In this document: piece after piece, positions 1 through 8,794 of the stretch
Layout: each line of letters opens with the position of its first letter
Position numbering within the stretch: the stretch's first letter is position 1
Assembly (NCBI RefSeq): GCF_015207525.1
Contig: NZ_JADEWR010000002.1
Location: 344,433 to 388,790, forward strand
Source of the DNA: Nodosilinea sp. LEGE 06152
GTDB taxonomy: Bacteria; Cyanobacteriota; Cyanobacteriia; Phormidesmidales; Phormidesmidaceae
Length of the DNA: 44,358 nt
Direction of reading: 5' to 3'
Notes under the pieces: model-generated
Told to the model about the DNA's origin: nothing
The model's input: the letters and a program-made list of their open reading frames with translations, nothing else
The model's database searches: none
Made by a program: the position numbers and the translations under genes

Positions 1-144
1 CGATTACGGCACTATCTAGCCCGCTTGCATCGCAAAACGCTTTGCTACTCCAAGACCGTGGAAATGCTGGCTCACTCTGTTCGATTGTTACTTCACTACC
101 TCAAGTTCGGCGATGTCCCAGTCCCGTCAAGATTCATCTCTTGA
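1..144 (+). CDS. IS1-family transposase, C-terminal fragment (cut by window edge)
   Basis: An open frame runs from base 1 to a TGA at 142-144 and encodes the last 47 residues of a transposase. The pattern RLRHYLARLHRKTLCYSK, followed by a heptad-like helix and HYLKFGDVPVP, matches the C-terminus of cyanobacterial IS1-family transposases (DDE, InsB-like). The start lies left of the window, so I cannot tell whether the gene is intact. The inverted-repeat end of the element follows 12 bases after the stop. The family is recognised from memory of the C-terminal motif. Confidence 0.75.
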   Translation, partial: RLRHYLARLHRKTLCYSKTVEMLAHSVRLLLHYLKFGDVPVPSRFIS

Positions 145-156
145 TTCAGCAACGCC
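1..156 (+). mobile_element. Right end of an IS1-like insertion sequence
   Basis: The transposase frame ends at 144 and bases 137-156 read, on the opposite strand, GGCGTTGCTGAATCAAGAGA, which resembles terminal inverted repeats of cyanobacterial insertion sequences. I place the element boundary at 156. The matching left end and the target duplication are outside the window. Confidence 0.55.
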
Positions 157-923
157 TAAAATTCACTCATTTACTAGCAATCTGAAGCTCTGTGAGCTGA
201 TTCAATCATGGCTGGAATAATCAACGATGAAGATATGGCTAACGAAGCCTTATTTGAGCAACAAGTATGTTAAGGCGCTTATGCGAGGACAAAAATACTG
301 AGACCAGCGAAGGATCAAGAATCAATCAGTTGCGAACTCTGAATATAGCAAGACGAGGGAACAATAAGCCCATTTCGGTTAAGCGGCTTACCCTTGTTAG
401 CGAAAATTTCCACCCCATTTTATAGTTAAGGGTCTCATCATCTAATGAAGTGCCTGTGTGTTTAATTTTGCAAAATGTAAAAAGTACTTTTAGATCTAGC
501 AATATGGTGAGTCCTAAAGCGCTTTGGTGGGTACCTTAGAGATGCAGTGCGGTGGAACTACCATACGTAAACGGCCCTAATGGATGTAGTTGATGCGTTA
601 AGAATGGTTAAGCCGTCATCTAGTACTAAGAAGTATTAGTGCTTGGTGCACTTGTAAACCGGATGTATGACACTCGATATCTTCATAGATGAAAGTGAAC
701 CTTAGAGATAAATTTTCCATCACTCAATCGCCAATAAATTTGTATGCAAAGCTTCTCCAATTTAGCAAACAGTCAAAGATTATGATTGTTTGCGACTAAC
801 TCTTTCAATTGCTAAACACTGGTGATTTGGGAGTATCAGTCAAGTCCGTTTTTATGGCCTAGATTAATTTTTGCCTATTCCGCGAGAAATTCCAAAAACG
901 ATTCTTACTACTAAAGGTTAATC
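157..923. other. Gene-free AT-rich stretch between IS end and first gene
   Basis: I see no convincing open reading frame on either strand in these 767 bases. One structure stands out: an inverted repeat at 360-398 (AACAATAAGCC at 360-370 against GGCTTA at 385-390 and TTGTT at 394-398, with a three-base bulge) that could fold as a stem-loop. The stretch just before 924 should contain the promoter of the next gene. The rest may be decayed mobile-element DNA, but I cannot assign it. Confidence 0.5.
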
Positions 924-2642
924 ATGCCATCGCATATGTCTGTCCAAACAAATGCAACTGTACGAAATCAGCAAATTGAGATGCTGATTTCCTTTATAAT
1001 GAATAGATTTGCTGACCAATTAAAGGAATCTGGCCGCATTATCAGCTATGAACCTTGTATTCGGCAAGTGCTTGTTGAGAGGGAAGATTGTAAGGATATT
1101 TTCGATTTCTTATTAGAAATAGAACTTGAGGATTCTAGCTCACAATCTGCGGTAAAAATGGAACTCTGGGGACAAGTGACCTGCTATAAGGGTAACAAAT
1201 TAAGAAAACCAGAGCCTAATAAAACATATGAAATTCGTGAAACCATTGTTGAAGGTTTAGGATTACGTAGGTCGCTTCAAGAACAGCAGGCTTCCTTTCG
1301 AACGATCCATATAACGGTAGGACCAACTGATTATACATACGGCTGGTTTGCAGACGCAAAACGTTCTGCCTATGACTTATCTTTGTATCCCAGTGCTCAA
1401 ATAGACAGTCAGGCCTTATTTAAAGAGATGAATATACTTTCCAGTAGTTCTCGAACGGAGGAGGATTATGACCTTTTACTGGCTAATATTATAGATAACT
1501 CTGACTCACAGGTTGGGAAGTTTATAGCAGAAACTCTCAATGAGTTATGTAACTGGTTTAATCTAGGAATGCCGATTAGCCAGATGGCTGACGCTCAATC
1601 GGTTTTGCTAGACCAATTATATCAATCTACAAAGGCGAAGGTGCTGGAATCCATTTCAGCCTCGAAGAGGGGTGGAAAGGGTATTAAGGATACAGCAAAA
1701 AAAGTTCTGTTAGGTGAAGATACCGCAGATCCATTGATGTTAAAAACGATGAGTAGGCTGTGGTCTGGCAATCCATTTCTTCAAGCTTCCCTTGAAGCTG
1801 AATCTAGTTGGGAGAACTGGGTCTCTAAGGAAATCCCTGAACCAGAACCGGGGCAATTATTGGAGCAATATATATGCACCTTGTGGCGTAGGGTTGATAG
1901 TTCTCGATTAATCCTTAGAAGACTTCTTCTCAGGATTCACTCCAAGGATACCATTGAGTACATTCAGGATACTGATATAACTGGATTGACAGAGCACAAT
2001 TTATATGGTGGTGCGCATAGCGCAAGCCAATCATATCTTATTTCTTCCTATATTGCCACGAAATTTCTGAATTCAGGGATAGATTCTCCTGAAAAACTAA
2101 AAGACATACTAAAATCCAGAGAGTCAGTAGCCTTACTAAAAGCTTCAAGAAGATTTGAAGCAGGAAATGGAACAAATATTAAACCAAGCTTCTTCTATGT
2201 AGAGGAAGCTCTTTCTGATCAATATGACGTGGTTGATTTTGAAAGAACAAACCTTGAAGCCCCAATATCCTATTATAAAGAGTTTGGATCTTCTAGCGTC
2301 AAGCCTTATCAAAACATGAAAGTAATTTGTGACAAACGAAGATGCCACCCTATTGCTATATTGAAAGCTAAATACTTTAGAAATCAGGAGTTTGCAAGAC
2401 GCGCAAAGGAAGAATCATTTGTAGGTATCACTACTAAATATAAGTATGTTGAAGGCGAGTTTTTAGAGCGCTATCAGAATATTCCACTAATTATGTTTGT
2501 TGATATGTCTCAAGAACTAGTTCCTCCAGCTTATGCTGTATGTCGTCTAGTCACAGCGGGATGGGACGTCTATTTTTCAATTCAGGAATTGAAAAATTTC
2601 TTGTCACAGTTGAACTCAATTCCAGAGGAAAAAACGGACTAA
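924..2642 (+). CDS. Unrecognised 572-aa protein of an R-M-like cluster (candidate restriction or accessory subunit)
   Basis: I do not recognise the family. The protein is soluble, with no signal peptide or membrane segment, and mixed alpha/beta in character. The N-terminal ~200 residues look beta-rich; residues ~200-400 are helical; the C-terminal ~120 residues contain a basic stretch (VICDKRRCHPIAILKAKYF) followed by a hydrophobic strand (IPLIMFVDM) and an aromatic end (AGWDVYFSIQEL). No clear PD-(D/E)XK, HNH or helicase motif could be fixed, although the C-terminal block has the feel of a nuclease core. It is followed after 167 bases by another plus-strand gene and then by two methyltransferases facing it, so a role in restriction is inferred from context only. 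An alternative ATG five codons downstream (MSVQTN) is possible. Confidence 0.75.
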   Translation: MPSHMSVQTNATVRNQQIEMLISFIMNRFADQLKESGRIISYEPCIRQVLVEREDCKDIFDFLLEIELEDSSSQSAVKMELWGQVTCYKGNKLRKPEPNKTYEIRETIVEGLGLRRSLQEQQASFRTIHITVGPTDYTYGWFADAKRSAYDLSLYPSAQIDSQALFKEMNILSSSSRTEEDYDLLLANIIDNSDSQVGKFIAETLNELCNWFNLGMPISQMADAQSVLLDQLYQSTKAKVLESISASKRGGKGIKDTAKKVLLGEDTADPLMLKTMSRLWSGNPFLQASLEAESSWENWVSKEIPEPEPGQLLEQYICTLWRRVDSSRLILRRLLLRIHSKDTIEYIQDTDITGLTEHNLYGGAHSASQSYLISSYIATKFLNSGIDSPEKLKDILKSRESVALLKASRRFEAGNGTNIKPSFFYVEEALSDQYDVVDFERTNLEAPISYYKEFGSSSVKPYQNMKVICDKRRCHPIAILKAKYFRNQEFARRAKEESFVGITTKYKYVEGEFLERYQNIPLIMFVDMSQELVPPAYAVCRLVTAGWDVYFSIQELKNFLSQLNSIPEEKTD

Positions 2643-2809
2643 GATCCAATTCTTCTTTATTACCTCCAGATTAGACGGCGAATGTCAAAGAACCTCCGGC
2701 TTAGTTGTGGCTAAGCTCTCACGGTTTGGCCTTTTGGGAATCGGAACTATAGAATTTGGATTTGGTATAGGGTCGCTCTTTTAATAGGTTAAATGCTGGT
2801 AAAGGTCTG

Positions 2810-3652
2810 ATGGAAAATGGATTTCTTGCAGAGGTTGCTTCTGCTCTCGTTCCAAATTATTTGGAACTATTTAATTGGGGCGATATTTGGACAAGGCCTT
2901 TAGAAGAGGGAAGCGCTTTTGAGTGGACTGCTTTAGCAGCCATAGTTTCGCAGGCCGAGAAAAATGGTTGGAAATATTCATTCCCAATTCTTAGATATTC
3001 CTGGGGTCGAGACTTCTTTACAGTGCGGAATCAGATTCCAAAACAATTTGGAGCACAGCCTGGGTATTCTAGCCAACTCATAGATCAAAATCTAAAATAT
3101 CGGTTTCTTCAGTCATTGGTTCCAAAGGTGGAGCTTTCTAAAGCAAATTTGTTTTATAGTTTATTCCGCGAAGGTTGCTCTTATCATGAGGTGATGAGCA
3201 ATCAGGACTATAATGAGCGACCAGATATTATGTTTATTCCTGGCCGCCCAAAAAGTGATTTCCCAATGCTTATTAGGAGAGATACTTGCGTCGATTTTCA
3301 ATTTTGTTTCAATGACGGATTGGAAGTTTTCGGTAAGCTAAGAGTTTTACAATCACCGATAGTACGTTGCATAGAGAGACACCCAGAAGGGGCCTCTGTA
3401 CCTGTTCATGGAATTGTTGAGTGCAGTGTTAATAAGTCATTGGCAGTCGCGACTGGTCAGCTCGAAGGGTATATCAATCTCTTCTCAACTCCCTTGACAG
3501 AATCATCTGTATTTCTAGTAACTGGTAATGAATTACCTGAGTGTCGGTGGAACAAATTTTCAATTCCTTTATACACTGCTGACACTTTGCTGATAGAGAA
3601 CAGTTTTCGAGGATTTGCGGATGAAACTCTGTCGCTCTTTGGGCTTATTTAA
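2810..3652 (+). CDS. Putative PD-(D/E)XK-fold restriction endonuclease with altered Lys position
   Basis: The 280-aa protein has the outline of a PD-(D/E)XK nuclease. RPDIMFI places an Asp at residue 139, GIVECSVNKS places a Glu at residue 204, and a Gln/Tyr helix (GQLEGYINLF) follows, as often seen in this fold. The usual E-X-K is here E-C-S, so the catalytic Lys is replaced by Ser or supplied by K209. The gene faces a C5-cytosine methyltransferase, and their 3' ends overlap by 84 bases in antisense (3569-3652), an unusual amount. That it is the cognate endonuclease is inference; it could also be an inactive relative. The ATG follows GTAAAGGTCTG, giving a modest ribosome-binding site (AAAGG). 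Confidence 0.6.
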   Translation: MENGFLAEVASALVPNYLELFNWGDIWTRPLEEGSAFEWTALAAIVSQAEKNGWKYSFPILRYSWGRDFFTVRNQIPKQFGAQPGYSSQLIDQNLKYRFLQSLVPKVELSKANLFYSLFREGCSYHEVMSNQDYNERPDIMFIPGRPKSDFPMLIRRDTCVDFQFCFNDGLEVFGKLRVLQSPIVRCIERHPEGASVPVHGIVECSVNKSLAVATGQLEGYINLFSTPLTESSVFLVTGNELPECRWNKFSIPLYTADTLLIENSFRGFADETLSLFGLI

Positions 3653-4786
3653 ATGAGCAAAGATTGCAGAAAATAGCTGTTTAGCAAAAAATGGCGGCAC
3701 CGCATTTCCAATTTGCTTACCCTGTGCATACGGGTTTCCTGAAAATTCAAACCAGTCAGGAAACGATTGTAGTCTAGCTTGTTCGCGAACTGATAGACGA
3801 CGTGTGCCTATTAGTTTTTCTATAGGCCTATTAACTACAGGTGCTTTTTTGAAATTCTGGATCCATTGAGGGGGCGCTTCTCTCATCAACTCTTGAAAAG
3901 GATTGCTAGTTAGTCGGTAGCAAAACTCAACTTCAGGAACAGGACCAGGAGAAAAAGCACCATCAGCAGGAAATTCGCAGATAGCAAACTCATCACCTCG
4001 GATACGAAGTGTGAATGCAGGATCAGTGTAAATATTGCGATTTCTAGGACCGCGCATTTGTGAATTTGCTCGATGAGAAAAATAGTTTCCCATAGGCCAG
4101 GGAAGGTCACTTAGTGCATCAAACACAGATATGTATGGTTTATTTAGTTCTATAAGGGATAACTGATTTGTTCTCTTTGAACTTAATACTTTCTTACTCG
4201 AAGCATGGTTTGCATCAGGCCACTTAAAGGAGATTCCTAACCGATTACCCACAAAAATCGCCCTTTTCCTTGACTGCGGAACTCCATAGTCAGCCATATT
4301 TATTACTTTGCAATCTAGCTCATAGCCAATTTTCCGAAAGTCCTCATATATCTGCTGTAAAACAACTCCCCCTCCAATGTTGGTTATTCCTTGAACATTT
4401 TCCATAACTATCCAAGGCGGTTGAAAGTGATCTACAAGTCGGATGAAGTGTTTATACAATTGATTACGTGGATCATCAACAAAACGAAGGCCGCGTGCTA
4501 ATGAAAAACCTTGACACGGGGGACCGCCAATAATGACATCAACCTGGTCTATGGCTGAACTAGGATGCCACTTTTCGATATCGTTGCAGCTCGCTTCTTG
4601 GCAGATGGGAAACATCTGTCGGTAAGTTGTGATGAATTGGTGATCGCAGTCAACAGCAGCTACAGGGATACCACCTGCTTGACAAAATCCAAGAGTCAAG
4701 CCACCTGCTCCGCAAAATAGGTCTATGCATGTTGGGGCATACTTTTTGGAGTTGATCGAATAATTCGGAGAGGTTGTTGGGTGCAT
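3569..4786 (-). CDS. C5-cytosine DNA methyltransferase (Dcm family)
   Basis: The 405-aa protein transfers methyl from S-adenosylmethionine to C5 of cytosine in DNA. Motifs appear in canonical order: motif I FCGAGGLTLGF (residues ~24-34), motif IV GGPPCQGFS with catalytic Cys91, motif VI ENV (~129-131), motif VIII with QSRKR, a variable target-recognition region, then RRLSVREQARLQSFPDWF and GNAVPPFFAKQL (motifs IX-X). It looks complete and active. It lies 13 bases after the adenine methyltransferase gene on the same strand, so they are probably one operon. The last ~25 residues extend past motif X and are encoded antisense to the end of the preceding plus-strand gene. A solitary dcm-like role is possible, but the neighbourhood suggests modification within an R-M system. 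Confidence 0.95.
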   Translation of the reverse strand: MHPTTSPNYSINSKKYAPTCIDLFCGAGGLTLGFCQAGGIPVAAVDCDHQFITTYRQMFPICQEASCNDIEKWHPSSAIDQVDVIIGGPPCQGFSLARGLRFVDDPRNQLYKHFIRLVDHFQPPWIVMENVQGITNIGGGVVLQQIYEDFRKIGYELDCKVINMADYGVPQSRKRAIFVGNRLGISFKWPDANHASSKKVLSSKRTNQLSLIELNKPYISVFDALSDLPWPMGNYFSHRANSQMRGPRNRNIYTDPAFTLRIRGDEFAICEFPADGAFSPGPVPEVEFCYRLTSNPFQELMREAPPQWIQNFKKAPVVNRPIEKLIGTRRLSVREQARLQSFPDWFEFSGNPYAQGKQIGNAVPPFFAKQLFSAIFAHLNKPKERQSFIRKSSKTVLYQQSVSSV

Positions 4787-4799
4787 TTGAATTGGGACT

Positions 4800-6830
4800 T
4801 CAGATAATTGACAGAAAAGAAGCTGGTACAGAATAAGCCGTCAACACCAGCTCATCTAAGCATTCTAAGTTTCTTCTTGAGCGCTGTCCTAGAACTATTT
4901 CTTGTGTTAAGACTTGTATTTTTTCTCTTAGTGTTCTGGAACATCTATTTTCATCAGGAATCGGAAATTTTTGAACGTACGTTTTTTTGAATCGAAGACG
5001 ACCACCGTTTTTAGGGTTGCCAATTCTGTTGCATTTTTGCCGGAAATAAAAATGCCCCACGCTACTGTTAAGTAAACCGAGAAGAAAAAAGTCAGCTGAT
5101 GGAATGAAAAAAGCACCATCTGGAATTATAAAGCCTTTATCGTCGTAGGCAAATCTACAGTCTGAGGAAATGTCAGGAAAGAGGATCTTAGGCTCAAAGA
5201 AAAGCTTGTAATAACTGCACTCACGGAGACCATACCAAGTTGAATGGCCTTGGACATCACTTCTATTCTTTAGGATTTCCTGATGACTTTTAAGGTAATT
5301 CATCAGCTCGCTTTTTTTGGGAATCTCCTCATCTTTTCTAACAATAATTATATGTGAATTATCCCAGTCAGAAGACCATTTTCGGATACTTTTAGGTTCT
5401 AATAATGGCTTTATAAAAGGAGAGCTTAGATTGTCACTTAAAAGTCTTGAGGCAACATCTTTGTCTAAAATGTATGCTTTTCTATAACCTGTCTTAATGC
5501 CAGATAAAATTGCATTAGTGTATCGTCCTAAAGGAATACTGGACTTCTCCAAGAAGGAGACAAAATCCAATGCCTTTGAGTCTCCTATATTCCAACTTTC
5601 GGAATTTGCATTTGTTGAGTGTAGTTTTCGGTGTTTAGTTAATCCAGTTAATATGGGGGCTTCCTCTGGAAGTTCTGTATACTCAAATGCCTGAAAAACC
5701 TCGTCTCCTTTTTTTTTCGAAAGGGCATAAATAGAAGCGTGAATATTAATAGCTGGAAATATAGGAAGTTCACAAAAGTCGAACAAATATCTTAAGGAGG
5801 CGTTTTCGGCAATGAAGCTTCTTATCTTATATCCTTGCTTACTCCTCTGAAAGCTTGCAGGAGAAATATAGCATAAGACTCCTTCCTCTTTAAGGGCAAG
5901 GAGTCCATGCGCTATAAAGTATATGTATAAGTCAGCAGCTCCATTGCCAACTGATGGATAAACCTCTTTGAGTGATTTTTTGAGAAGTTTTTCAATTCGA
6001 TCTCCTCTGACATATGGGGGGTTGCCAACAACAATATGCGGTGGTTTGATACGATTATTCGTCTCTTTAAAGATAGTTTCTTGCTCTTCTACAAGTTCAA
6101 GAGCATTTGCAGTGAAGTATTTAGGGCCAATTTCTTTTGCGGCCTCAAAGGAAATATTAAGTTTTCTGCAGATTTCAAGATTTGTTCTTATTGAAGATGC
6201 GACAACAGCCAAGGGATTATTGTCAACTCCTTGAATATTACTTAGTAGTGCTGTTGATATTGGAATATCTAGTTGTGTGAGCAGATGAATGATTGACAAT
6301 GGAAATACTCCGCCACCAATGCATGGGTCATACCAAATAGTAGCTTCTAAGATTTGGTTTGCTGTTCTTTTAGTACTCTCTTTGTATGACTTCTTGTTCC
6401 ATAGATAATCTATAAGCTCTTCTTCAGGCACATTGGATGACTCCCTCAGCCAACAGAGTGCTGATAGACGTACCATATCCAGTGCGACTACAGGGGGAGT
6501 GCTTACAAATCCGTTCTCTTCAACGTGCCCCTCAATTAAGCTGATTTCGTATACTAAGCGGCTAAACAGGTTAGGGGTTAGTTCACTATTGCTGGTTGGG
6601 AAAAGAATATTGGTATTTAAGTTTTTGAGTGATGGAAATTGTGTAAGAAGTTCAGACACCTCTTTGCTTGGCTGTTCTCGGTTTGCTGAGAAGCGAGCAA
6701 TCTCCTCCATGAGTTGGGTTATTTCTTGCGAAGAAAAATTACTTTCCTTGCAGAGCTTAGCTATTTGCTGAGCCAGTGTTATTTCTGATTGTGAGGACTC
6801 GATCCAATTCACTCTTGAAAACGTCTTCAT
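4800..6830 (-). CDS. N6-adenine DNA methyltransferase (Eco57I/TaqI-like, gamma-class order)
   Basis: The protein methylates N6 of adenine in DNA. Motif X-like GFVSTPPVVALDMVRLSA, motif I YDPCIGGGVFPLSI and motif IV GNPPYVRG come in the gamma-class order, followed by a TaqI-like target-recognition region containing PLLEPKSIRKW and a C-terminal FRQKCNRIGNPKNGG segment. At about 680 residues it is longer than a minimal methyltransferase, but I see no nuclease motif in the N-terminal ~100 residues, so a fused type IIG enzyme is unlikely. Start choice is open: ATG at 6830 (used here) or GTG at 6854, which adds eight residues; neither has a strong ribosome-binding site. It is the first gene of an operon with the C5-methyltransferase and is divergent from the HTH regulator, with an inverted repeat between them. 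Confidence 0.92.
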   Translation of the reverse strand: MKTFSRVNWIESSQSEITLAQQIAKLCKESNFSSQEITQLMEEIARFSANREQPSKEVSELLTQFPSLKNLNTNILFPTSNSELTPNLFSRLVYEISLIEGHVEENGFVSTPPVVALDMVRLSALCWLRESSNVPEEELIDYLWNKKSYKESTKRTANQILEATIWYDPCIGGGVFPLSIIHLLTQLDIPISTALLSNIQGVDNNPLAVVASSIRTNLEICRKLNISFEAAKEIGPKYFTANALELVEEQETIFKETNNRIKPPHIVVGNPPYVRGDRIEKLLKKSLKEVYPSVGNGAADLYIYFIAHGLLALKEEGVLCYISPASFQRSKQGYKIRSFIAENASLRYLFDFCELPIFPAINIHASIYALSKKKGDEVFQAFEYTELPEEAPILTGLTKHRKLHSTNANSESWNIGDSKALDFVSFLEKSSIPLGRYTNAILSGIKTGYRKAYILDKDVASRLLSDNLSSPFIKPLLEPKSIRKWSSDWDNSHIIIVRKDEEIPKKSELMNYLKSHQEILKNRSDVQGHSTWYGLRECSYYKLFFEPKILFPDISSDCRFAYDDKGFIIPDGAFFIPSADFFLLGLLNSSVGHFYFRQKCNRIGNPKNGGRLRFKKTYVQKFPIPDENRCSRTLREKIQVLTQEIVLGQRSRRNLECLDELVLTAYSVPASFLSII

Positions 6831-6877
6831 AAGCCAATACTTAAGAGCTACCACGCTTGATGGCAGTTAGGCAGTAT

Positions 6878-6920
6878 AACTAGATATGGTGTTGTCAGTA
6901 TACCACTTAACTATCTAGTT
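6878..6920. promoter_or_regulatory. Inverted repeat, probable operator between methyltransferase operon and HTH gene
   Basis: AACTAGATA at 6878-6886 is matched perfectly by TATCTAGTT at 6912-6920, leaving a 25-base spacer. A smaller TGGT/ACCA pair (6887-6890 and 6902-6905) is nested inside, and another AACTAG half-site occurs at 6937-6942. The repeat sits in the gap between a methyltransferase operon and a small Cro/CI-type regulator gene transcribed away from it, the usual place for controller-protein boxes in R-M systems. Binding by the neighbouring regulator is inference. Confidence 0.5.
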
Positions 6921-6977
6921 GTGAAGCTAACATCGCAACTAGCTAACAAGGTAAGATTATTGTGGCTACTTAAATTT

Positions 6978-7193
6978 ATGAAGGTAATTTGCTATTTGGC
7001 GAAGTTAATGGAGGAAAGAGGCTTGAGTCAGGCAAGCCTAGCGGAAGCTACCGGACTGAGTCCCAATACTGTAGGGAAGTTATATCGCAACCAGTTCAGC
7101 CGAATTGATATGGAGACTATTGTGACCTTATGTAAATACTTAGGTTGCCAAAGCATCAGTGAACTTATCGAGATTGAAGCTGCTGACCGCTAA
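6978..7193 (+). CDS. Small Cro/CI-type HTH regulator, possible R-M controller protein
   Basis: From the ATG at 6978 the product is 71 residues: a single helix-turn-helix of the Xre/Cro class, with GLSQASLAEATGLSPNTVGKLYRN forming helices 2-3 and an acidic end (ELIEIEAADR). A GTG at 6921 in the same frame would add 19 residues that do not resemble the family, and it overlaps the inverted repeat, so I prefer the later start. Small proteins of this type control many type II R-M operons, letting the methyltransferase act before the nuclease. Here the gene is divergent from the methyltransferase operon rather than placed in front of the putative nuclease genes, so it more likely tunes methyltransferase expression. 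That role is inferred from position. Confidence 0.85.
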   Translation: MKVICYLAKLMEERGLSQASLAEATGLSPNTVGKLYRNQFSRIDMETIVTLCKYLGCQSISELIEIEAADR

Positions 7194-7400
7194 ATCCTTT
7201 TGATAGATTTAGGAATTGGATGCAGCTTGCTAGTAATAGCTGTGCGAACTCGGCAGTTCCTTAAAGAGTTGAAGCTTTACTTTCCATAATTAATAGAGAT
7301 CTATCCGGTGCAGCGTGACTGAACACGACGTATGAGTAGGTAGTAGGGAAGCCGTTTATTCAGGTGAATCGGTGATAGGTTGGGATCCCAAGGCTAGAGA

Positions 7401-8005
7401 GTGAAGCATCGAGTGAAGCGCGATAAGACGCCGGTGCTCAGCGAGAGGAGGGGAAGGAGCTTCTCTCAAGTATCGACACCGACCACATTGTGGACCTGCA
7501 CGATCGAGCGCTTATTGCAGCAATGTTTTTTAGCTTTGCCCGAGTTAGTGCTGTGCTTGGGATGAACATTAGTGACTATTTCTCAAAGGGCAAGCGGTAC
7601 TGGTTCCGGCTCCACGAAAAAGGCGGCAAGTACCACGAAGTGCCGGTGCATCATACCGCTCAAGAGTACCTCGATCTCTACATGGATGAAGCAAATCTCT
7701 GGGAAGAGAAAGTTACTCCCCTCTTCCAAACTGCACCCCGACGCTCTCGCACACTTACTGGTGTTCGGTTACAGCGTCAGGAAGCCTGGGCAATGGTGAA
7801 GCGCCGTGCGCTTGCAGCTGGAGTCAGCACTGAGGCGTGTAATCATACGTTTCGTGCGAGTGGTATCACCAATTTCCTGCGTAACGGTGGCAGCCGCGAT
7901 AATGCTCAGAAGATAGCAGCGCATGAAGATATTCGGACGACTGCGCTCTATGATCGGCGAGAGGATATGATTAGCCTCGATGAAATAGAGAGGATACGAC
8001 TTTAG
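7401..8005 (+). pseudogene. Tyrosine recombinase remnant, N-terminus lost and frameshifted
   Basis: The open part (7427-8005; an initiation-type GTG lies at 7490) encodes the catalytic domain of a phage/ICE-type tyrosine recombinase: FARVSAVLG with the first Arg, a KGGK loop, HTFRASGITNFL with His and Arg, AAHED, and the nucleophile in ALYDRR. The upstream linker VKHRVKRDKTPVLS, expected just before it, is readable from 7401 but in a different frame, so there is a frameshift near 7445. Farther upstream I find no clean core-binding domain. The gene is therefore a truncated relic, probably of an earlier integration event. Expression of a short catalytic fragment from the GTG at 7490 cannot be excluded. 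Confidence 0.75.
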
Positions 8006-8065
8006 TTTAGGGTAAAGGGTTTATCGATATGTTACTTAGATGACCGACGCGCTTTTTAATAACAA

Positions 8066-8794
8066 TTAACTGCTGCAAAGAAGGCTTTTGAAATTATTAA
8101 AAATAACCTCTCTTGATTCTTCTTCCCTAAGTTTCCAAATATCAGAAATCTGTTTAATTGATAGCTCAGCATCCCAAGGGAAGAGTGGTTTTCTGGATAT
8201 TTTAGCAAAAGGACCATCAGTTTCTGTTAATACATGATCCATTGGTATTTCCGAGACTAAAGACATACCTTTTTTTGTGGCCAGCATGGCAGGACCAACC
8301 GAAAACCAACATCCCATGTCGATGGCTCTTTTTAATTCTTTCTTGGTACCACTAAACCAATGCAAAATCGGAGTTCCTGCTATTCCTTCTAATTCATCAA
8401 GTACAGCATTGGCGCTTAAACGACTATGGATACTCATGTAGCGGCCACCTTCACGATCTATACTCTTAAGAATATGTCGAAAAACTTTAAGCTGAATATT
8501 CCAGTGTTCTTTATATTCTTTGCTGCCATCTAAGCCTATTTCGCCTATGTACTTAGTGCTAGGAAGCAGGGCATCAAATAGCTCAACCTCGTGAGCACGT
8601 TGGTGAGCTATTTGAGGGTGTAATCCTAATGCAGTACGAATTCGCTGACTGTCCTCAGCTAGTTTGCTTGTTCCATTCCAAGCTTTGGGAGTGGTAGTGA
8701 CTGATAACACATAGATTCCTCTCTCTTTGCATTCGGCTGCAACTTTATACGGATCTGAATACAGATCTAGGTGACAATGCATGTCAATAATCAT
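8066..8794 (-). CDS. qatD: QatD, TatD-family metal-dependent DNase of the Qat defence system
   Basis: The 242-aa protein is a TatD-type hydrolase. It has the metal-binding HxH near the start (IDMHCHLDL), a GEIGLDG segment with the conserved Glu, SIHSR, HWFSGT, and LTETDGPF with the final Asp. It is slightly shorter than housekeeping TatD. The gene ends a four-gene minus-strand operon, and its ATG overlaps the stop of qatC (ATGA). In the described Qat anti-phage system (qatABCD) the TatD-like nuclease is a required component. Assignment to Qat rather than to general DNA repair rests on the operon context, which is complete here. Confidence 0.93.
   Translation of the reverse strand: MIIDMHCHLDLYSDPYKVAAECKERGIYVLSVTTTPKAWNGTSKLAEDSQRIRTALGLHPQIAHQRAHEVELFDALLPSTKYIGEIGLDGSKEYKEHWNIQLKVFRHILKSIDREGGRYMSIHSRLSANAVLDELEGIAGTPILHWFSGTKKELKRAIDMGCWFSVGPAMLATKKGMSLVSEIPMDHVLTETDGPFAKISRKPLFPWDAELSIKQISDIWKLREEESREVIFNNFKSLLCSS

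Noticed and set aside
400..720. Possible group II intron or structured RNA in the gene-free left stretch
   Set aside because: No domain V-like hairpin or intron-encoded protein could be found; only one modest stem-loop is visible.
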